DNA from: Candidatus Nanopelagicales bacterium
GTDB taxonomy: Bacteria; Actinomycetota; Actinomycetes; S36-B12; UBA5976
Assembly (NCBI GenBank): GCA_023254955.1
Contig: JALRKC010000024.1
Span: 1-9,637 of the forward strand
DNA: 9,637 bases
Reading direction: 5' to 3'
Shown here: positions 5,972-9,637 of the stretch, in pieces
How positions within the stretch are numbered: the first letter of the stretch is position 1
Layout: the number at the start of each line of letters is the position of its first letter
Notes under the pieces: generated by a model
The model's input: only the letters and a program-made list of their open reading frames with translations
What the model was told of the DNA's origin: nothing
The model's database searches: none
Program-made: the position numbers and the translations under genes

Positions 5972-7138
5972 CTAGGCTCTAGCTAATTGAATCATCATTG
6001 CTTCTAAAACTAAAAGTGGTGAGGCTTCACTCGGCAATAGGTTTCGAGCTTCTTCTACTGCTTCGAGTCTTTTAATAGTCGAGTCAAGAGCGGAGCTTGC
6101 AGCCATTTTTTCAATTGATCCACGATGCTCTTCATGAAAAAGTTCTAAGCCTGCCCCGGCTTGCACTGTCAAAACATCTCGATAAAAAGCCGCGATCTCT
6201 ACCAAAGCGAGATCTAATCTATCTCTTGAGATTCTTTTGTTTCTAGCTTTTTGATCTTTTGCTAATTCCTTCATTGCTGAAGAAGACATTCTTTGAATCT
6301 TGGTTTTACTTAATCCAACCGCACCCGAACCATAACTTTCTAAAAGTTGCTCTTGTTCAATTTTGTCTAAATTTTCAGTTTCTCGCTCAGCTTCATTGCT
6401 AGTAATTTCAAATAATTCTGCTGCCGCCTTAAAGCAGCTTGGTAAATCTGATAACTCAAAAGGCAATTGTAAAATTTTTCGCCTAATTTCTCTTAAATTT
6501 TCATCCAGCGCTAATAGTTTTGCTCTACCCACATGTCCTAGCGCGGCTGCCGCCGAAAACTTTGCCATTGCTGGATCTACGCCATCACGCGTCTTTAGTA
6601 GCTCAGCTATTTCATCAAAAGGTGGCATTCTCAAATTAACCATGCGACAACGAGAGCGAATCGTCGAAATTACATCTTGACTACTTGGCGCTAACAAAAT
6701 CCACATGGTATTTCGCGCGGGCTCTTCTATTGATTTTAAAAGTGCGTTAGCGGCCACGGTAGTTAATCGATCAGCATCTTCCAAAATTAAAATATTCCAT
6801 TGACCTATAGCCGGAATTAAAGCAGAGCCTTGCATTAAATCTTTCACTTCATCAACACCGTAAGTGAGACCTGACGGCAAAATAGTTTTTACATCAGGAT
6901 GACTGCCATTTAAAACCGACTTACAAGTTGCGCATTCCCCGCAGCCAGATTTTTCGCATTGAAGTGCTGCAGCAAAAAGTTTTGCTGCTGTGCTCCTGCC
7001 GCTCCCTGGTGGGCCAGTGATTAACCAACTTTGTGAAAATCCAGCCGTAGTTTTGCCATTTGCATTTAATAAGGAATCTTTTGCTGCTTGCTGCAAGCTT
7101 CTAATAGCTAGATCTTGTCCAATTAATTCTTGCCACAT
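5972..7138 (-). CDS. holB: DNA polymerase III subunit delta' (clamp loader)
   Basis: This 388-residue AAA+-type protein is the delta-prime subunit of the replication clamp loader, which helps load the beta clamp onto primed DNA. The fold begins with the typical ELIGQDLAIRSL (residues 4-15) and a P-loop GPPGSGRST at 42-50, in which Arg48 replaces the usual Lys. Four cysteines at 61, 66, 69 and 72 form the zinc module seen in clamp-loader subunits. LILEDADRLT (117-126) corresponds to the Walker B strand, NALLKSIEEP is at 131-140 and the SRC motif is at 162-164. The C-terminal third is helical and less conserved. Arg in the P-loop is my recollection of other actinobacterial HolB proteins, so it is probably lineage-typical and not damage. 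The ATG follows the tmk stop with no gap (TAAATG), which suggests translational coupling, and no strong ribosome binding site is visible. The very short tau/gamma-like core without a long tail argues against DnaX. Confidence 0.93.
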   Translation of the reverse strand: MWQELIGQDLAIRSLQQAAKDSLLNANGKTTAGFSQSWLITGPPGSGRSTAAKLFAAALQCEKSGCGECATCKSVLNGSHPDVKTILPSGLTYGVDEVKDLMQGSALIPAIGQWNILILEDADRLTTVAANALLKSIEEPARNTMWILLAPSSQDVISTIRSRCRMVNLRMPPFDEIAELLKTRDGVDPAMAKFSAAAALGHVGRAKLLALDENLREIRRKILQLPFELSDLPSCFKAAAELFEITSNEAERETENLDKIEQEQLLESYGSGAVGLSKTKIQRMSSSAMKELAKDQKARNKRISRDRLDLALVEIAAFYRDVLTVQAGAGLELFHEEHRGSIEKMAASSALDSTIKRLEAVEEARNLLPSEASPLLVLEAMMIQLARA

Positions 7139-7786
7139 TTAAATTAACTTTTCGACTCGATCTTGAATTTGCCGAGCTATCTCATCAATTGGCAATTGAG
7201 CATCGATGACTAAGTATTTTTCAGGATTCATTGCTGCTAATTCCAAATATGCTTTATTCACTTTTTCATGAAATTCTTTTGATTCTCGATCAAGGCGGTC
7301 TTTTCTATTGAGACGTGATTGCCCAACTTCAACATCAATATCTAAAACAATTATTAAATTTGGCAAAATACCGTCAACTGCCCATAGTGAAATATTTTTT
7401 ATATTTTCTATTCCTAAATTCCTGGCAACTCCCTGATAAGCAACCGATGAATCAATATGTCGATCACCAATAACAATTTTGTTGGCTGTTAAAGCTGGGC
7501 GAATTAACGTGTGCATGTGATGCGCCCGATCTGCCGCAAATAGCAATGCTTCACTTTTTGGATCTACTTCAACTTCAGTTTGTTCTAAAAGCCAGTCACG
7601 AATTGACTTGCCCATGACAGTGCCGCCAGGCTCGCGAGTTACCAAAACTTCTCTATTTTTTGACCTTAAAAATTCTGCTAATTTTTCGATTTGAGTTGTT
7701 TTACCAGCACCGTCCCCGCCTTCAAAAACTATAAATAGGCCAGGAAGTTTTTCAGGGGTAGGAATCTCAAGTTGGCTAAAACTCAT
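7139..7786 (-). CDS. tmk: Thymidylate kinase
   Basis: This is a 215-residue cytoplasmic kinase that converts dTMP and ATP to dTDP and ADP, the step feeding dTTP into DNA synthesis. The P-loop GGDGAGKT is at residues 23-30, the nucleoside-binding TREPGGT at 50-56, the DRHIDSSVAYQG block at 108-119 (DRx motif) and the lid region around RKDRLDRESKEF at 161-172. Length is normal for the family, with a short N-terminal extension of about 15 residues ahead of the first strand. The ATG at 7786 comes two bases after the topA stop. A GAGG lies 13 bases upstream of the ATG, inside topA, which is farther than ideal, so the start probably relies on coupling to topA translation. The topA-tmk-holB order groups DNA topology, dTTP supply and clamp loading. 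Confidence 0.96.
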   Translation of the reverse strand: MSFSQLEIPTPEKLPGLFIVFEGGDGAGKTTQIEKLAEFLRSKNREVLVTREPGGTVMGKSIRDWLLEQTEVEVDPKSEALLFAADRAHHMHTLIRPALTANKIVIGDRHIDSSVAYQGVARNLGIENIKNISLWAVDGILPNLIIVLDIDVEVGQSRLNRKDRLDRESKEFHEKVNKAYLELAAMNPEKYLVIDAQLPIDEIARQIQDRVEKLI

Positions 7787-7788
7787 AC

Positions 7789-9637
7789 TTAAGAGGATGC
7801 CTCAACCGGTTGTTTGGTCGATTCACCAGTCTTCTTTTTCTTGGCTGGTTTGGCGGTTTTCTTAGCAACTGCTTTTTTGCGGGTTTTCTTTTCTACTGGG
7901 CCGCGGGCTCGCCTCTCAAACAAAAGCTCGCTCGCACGATCTGGAGTCATCTCTTCAATTACGTCACCCGGGCGAAGTCCAGCGTTAATTTCGCCATCGG
8001 TTACATATGGGCCGAATCTTCCTTCTTTCAAAACCATCTTGCGACCAGTATTTGGGTCTTCACCAAAATCACGTAATGGTGGCTTGGCAACAGCACCTCG
8101 GCGACGTTTTGGTTCTGCAAATTTTGCTAAAGCTTCATCCAAAGTTATGGAAAAAATTTCTTCTTCCGTTTCTAAAGAACGAGTATCTTTTTCTTTAGAC
8201 ATGTATGGGCCATAACGGCCATTTTGAACTTGGATTACTTGGCCATCATTTGGATCTTTACCGATGATTCTTGGCAATGACATGAGTTTCAAAGCTTCGT
8301 CAAAGGTAATCGACTCGGGTGCCATTGATTTAAAGAGTGATGCAGTTTTTGGTTTTTCTTTTGTATCTTCTGGCAAAACTTCTGTTACGTAAGGTCCATA
8401 ACGACCAGTCTTAACCATAATCGTTAAGCCGGTATCAGGATGCACACCTAATTCTCTATCGCTAGATGGAGCAATCAAAATTGCTTCAGCTTTTTCTGGA
8501 GTTAATTCATCTGGAGCTAAGTCTGGCGGTACCGAAGCTCTTTCGTCTTCACCACGTTGTAAATAAGGGCCATATTTTCCAACTCTAAGAACTATTCCGG
8601 TATCTCCGATTGGAAATGAAGAATTTTCTTTTGCATCAATGTCGCCTAGTTGATCAACAAGTTTTTCTAAACCGGGAAACTCATCATCGTCTTTTGTTCC
8701 ATAGTAAAAATCTTGTAAAGCACGACTTCTTGGTAACTGTCCATTCGCAACTAAATCTAGTTCTTCTTCCATGCGAGCAGTAAATCCGTAATCAACTAAA
8801 TCTTTGAAGTGATCTTCTAATAAACGAACTACAGCAAAGGCCGTCCAAGAAGGAACCAGCGCTCGGCCTTTTCTTATTACATAGCCACGATCAACAATTG
8901 TTCCCAAAATTGAAGCATAAGTAGAAGGGCGCCCAATGCCGCGGCTTTCCAACTCTTTAACCAGTGAAGCTTCGGTGTAACGAGCCGGCGGTGAAGTTGT
9001 GTGTCCTGATGGCGTTAGCGAAACCGGATTTACTTCATCACCAGTTTTTAACTGGGGCAAACGTCGCTCTTCTTCTTCATTATCTGCATCTTCAGTTTCG
9101 CCAGATTCGTAAGCAGCTTTAAAACCAGCAAATTCAATTACTGTGCCGCTGGCAGAAAACTCAACTTCTTTACCGTCTTTGCTGGTCGCCACAATTTTTA
9201 CCGTGCTAGTAGTGCCTCTAGCGTCAGTCATTTGTGAAGCAACGGTGCGACGCCAAATCATTTCATACAAAGTAAATTCATCGCCTCGAATTTCACCAGC
9301 GACTTCTGCCGGAGTTCTAAAAACATCTCCTGCTGGGCGTACTGCTTCGTGCGCTTCTTGAGCATTTTTTACTTTGCGCTCATAGCGACGAGGCTGCGGT
9401 GAAACATGGTCATCGCCAAAAAGTTCTCGCGCTTGATTTCTTGCAGCATTCAGCGCAGTCTCCGACAAGGTTGTTGAGTCAGTACGCATATAAGTGATGT
9501 AGCCACGTTCATACAAACCCTGGGCAACTCTCATAGTGCGCTGAGCGTTCCAGCCAATACGGTTGCTAGCTTCTCTTTGCATGGTTGAAGTCATAAATGG
9601 CGGTTGCGGTGAGCGAGTGTAGGGGCGTGAAGTTACA
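7789..9637 (-). CDS. topA: DNA topoisomerase I, C-terminal portion (5' end outside window)
   Basis: The reading frame is open to the right edge of the window, so this is the C-terminal 615 or so residues of a type IA topoisomerase that relaxes negative supercoils. The ATG at 9594 is internal, not the start: the residues before it read SRPYTRSPQPPF, a conserved run in the TopA core just before MTSTMQREAS. Numbering from that Met, the catalytic tyrosine is Tyr35 in YITYMRTDS (codon 9490-9492), and the conserved block RYTEASLVKELESRGIGRPS covers 205-224. The C-terminal DNA-binding part has four repeats with GKYGPY or GRYGPY/GRFGPY at 339, 397, 459 and 525. There are no zinc-finger cysteine clusters. 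The protein ends in a lysine/alanine-rich tail (about 569-594) of the kind found in actinobacterial TopA, where it helps hold DNA. The N-terminal Toprim domain is outside the window. Confidence 0.97.
   Translation of the reverse strand, partial: VTSRPYTRSPQPPFMTSTMQREASNRIGWNAQRTMRVAQGLYERGYITYMRTDSTTLSETALNAARNQARELFGDDHVSPQPRRYERKVKNAQEAHEAVRPAGDVFRTPAEVAGEIRGDEFTLYEMIWRRTVASQMTDARGTTSTVKIVATSKDGKEVEFSASGTVIEFAGFKAAYESGETEDADNEEEERRLPQLKTGDEVNPVSLTPSGHTTSPPARYTEASLVKELESRGIGRPSTYASILGTIVDRGYVIRKGRALVPSWTAFAVVRLLEDHFKDLVDYGFTARMEEELDLVANGQLPRSRALQDFYYGTKDDDEFPGLEKLVDQLGDIDAKENSSFPIGDTGIVLRVGKYGPYLQRGEDERASVPPDLAPDELTPEKAEAILIAPSSDRELGVHPDTGLTIMVKTGRYGPYVTEVLPEDTKEKPKTASLFKSMAPESITFDEALKLMSLPRIIGKDPNDGQVIQVQNGRYGPYMSKEKDTRSLETEEEIFSITLDEALAKFAEPKRRRGAVAKPPLRDFGEDPNTGRKMVLKEGRFGPYVTDGEINAGLRPGDVIEEMTPDRASELLFERRARGPVEKKTRKKAVAKKTAKPAKKKKTGESTKQPVEASS
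7810..7899 (-). other. Lys/Ala-rich C-terminal tail of TopA
   Basis: This segment encodes a low-complexity basic tail (KKTRKKAVAKKTAKPAKKKK and a few following residues) after the last GRFGPY repeat. Such disordered basic tails are known from actinobacterial topoisomerase I and add DNA affinity. It is part of the gene, not a separate element. Confidence 0.8.

Noticed and set aside
6991..7015. Broken P-loop in HolB (Arg in place of Lys)
   Set aside because: Delta-prime subunits do not need ATP hydrolysis and I recall the same GPPGSGRS sequence in other actinobacterial HolB proteins.
7445..7465. DRH in place of DRY/DRF in thymidylate kinase
   Set aside because: DRH is also found in well-studied enzymes such as that of E. 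coli, so it is normal variation.
7810..8215. Plus-strand open frames across the end of topA
   Set aside because: They lie antisense to a well-conserved coding region, and their low-complexity residues are shadows of the Lys-rich tail and repeats.
7960..8600. Spaced similar DNA segments around GGGCCATA-like words
   Set aside because: They are not a CRISPR or DNA repeat array; they encode the four protein-level GRYGPY repeats of TopA.
7789..9594. Complete topoisomerase gene starting at ATG 9594
   Set aside because: The frame stays open to the window edge and the upstream codons encode conserved TopA core residues, so the ATG is an internal Met.

Overview
The window looks like part of the chromosome of a streamlined, low-GC actinobacterium; the acI/Nanopelagicales type from fresh water is one candidate. 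This rests on gene order and protein style, not a database match. Reading right to left on the minus strand, the order is topA, tmk, holB and a TAP-type secreted alpha/beta-hydrolase. The topoisomerase has GRYGPY-type C-terminal repeats and a lysine-rich tail instead of zinc fingers, and the delta-prime subunit carries a GPPGSGRS P-loop. Both are familiar in actinobacteria. Most of the sequence is roughly 35-45% GC by hand counts. No rRNA, tRNA, CRISPR array, insertion sequence or phage gene was seen.

Left region (9-3167): a small divergent locus. A cytoplasmic CDP-glycerol:glycerophosphotransferase-like enzyme (TagB/TagF family) is on the minus strand. On the plus strand are two overlapping genes, a LicC/PntC-like sugar-type cytidylyltransferase and an sn-glycerol-1-phosphate dehydrogenase (EgsA/AraM family). 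The simplest joint reading is that the dehydrogenase makes sn-glycerol-1-phosphate from dihydroxyacetone phosphate, the cytidylyltransferase activates it with CTP, and the transferase places it on a cell-surface acceptor. That would be a glycerophosphate pathway of archaeal-type stereochemistry in a bacterium, and it is the most interesting part of the window. The dehydrogenase assignment is strong. The substrate of the cytidylyltransferase and the product of the transferase are inferred from context. A GC-rich patch of about 300 bp sits on the divergent promoter/start region, and both genes become AT-rich away from it.

Right region (3164-9637): five minus-strand genes, topA (5' end outside the window), tmk, holB, a TAP-like lipoprotein hydrolase and nhaA. 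topA-tmk-holB-hydrolase are packed with gaps of 2, 0 and 12 bp, as in an operon. nhaA follows after 45 bp that contain a possible hairpin. nhaA meets the dehydrogenase gene tail to tail, and their stop codons overlap by 4 bp. The genes cover DNA topology, dTTP supply, the replication clamp loader, extracytoplasmic peptide hydrolysis and Na+/H+ exchange. No stretch over 300 bases lacks a gene; the longest non-coding gap is the 94 bp divergent region at 1278-1371.
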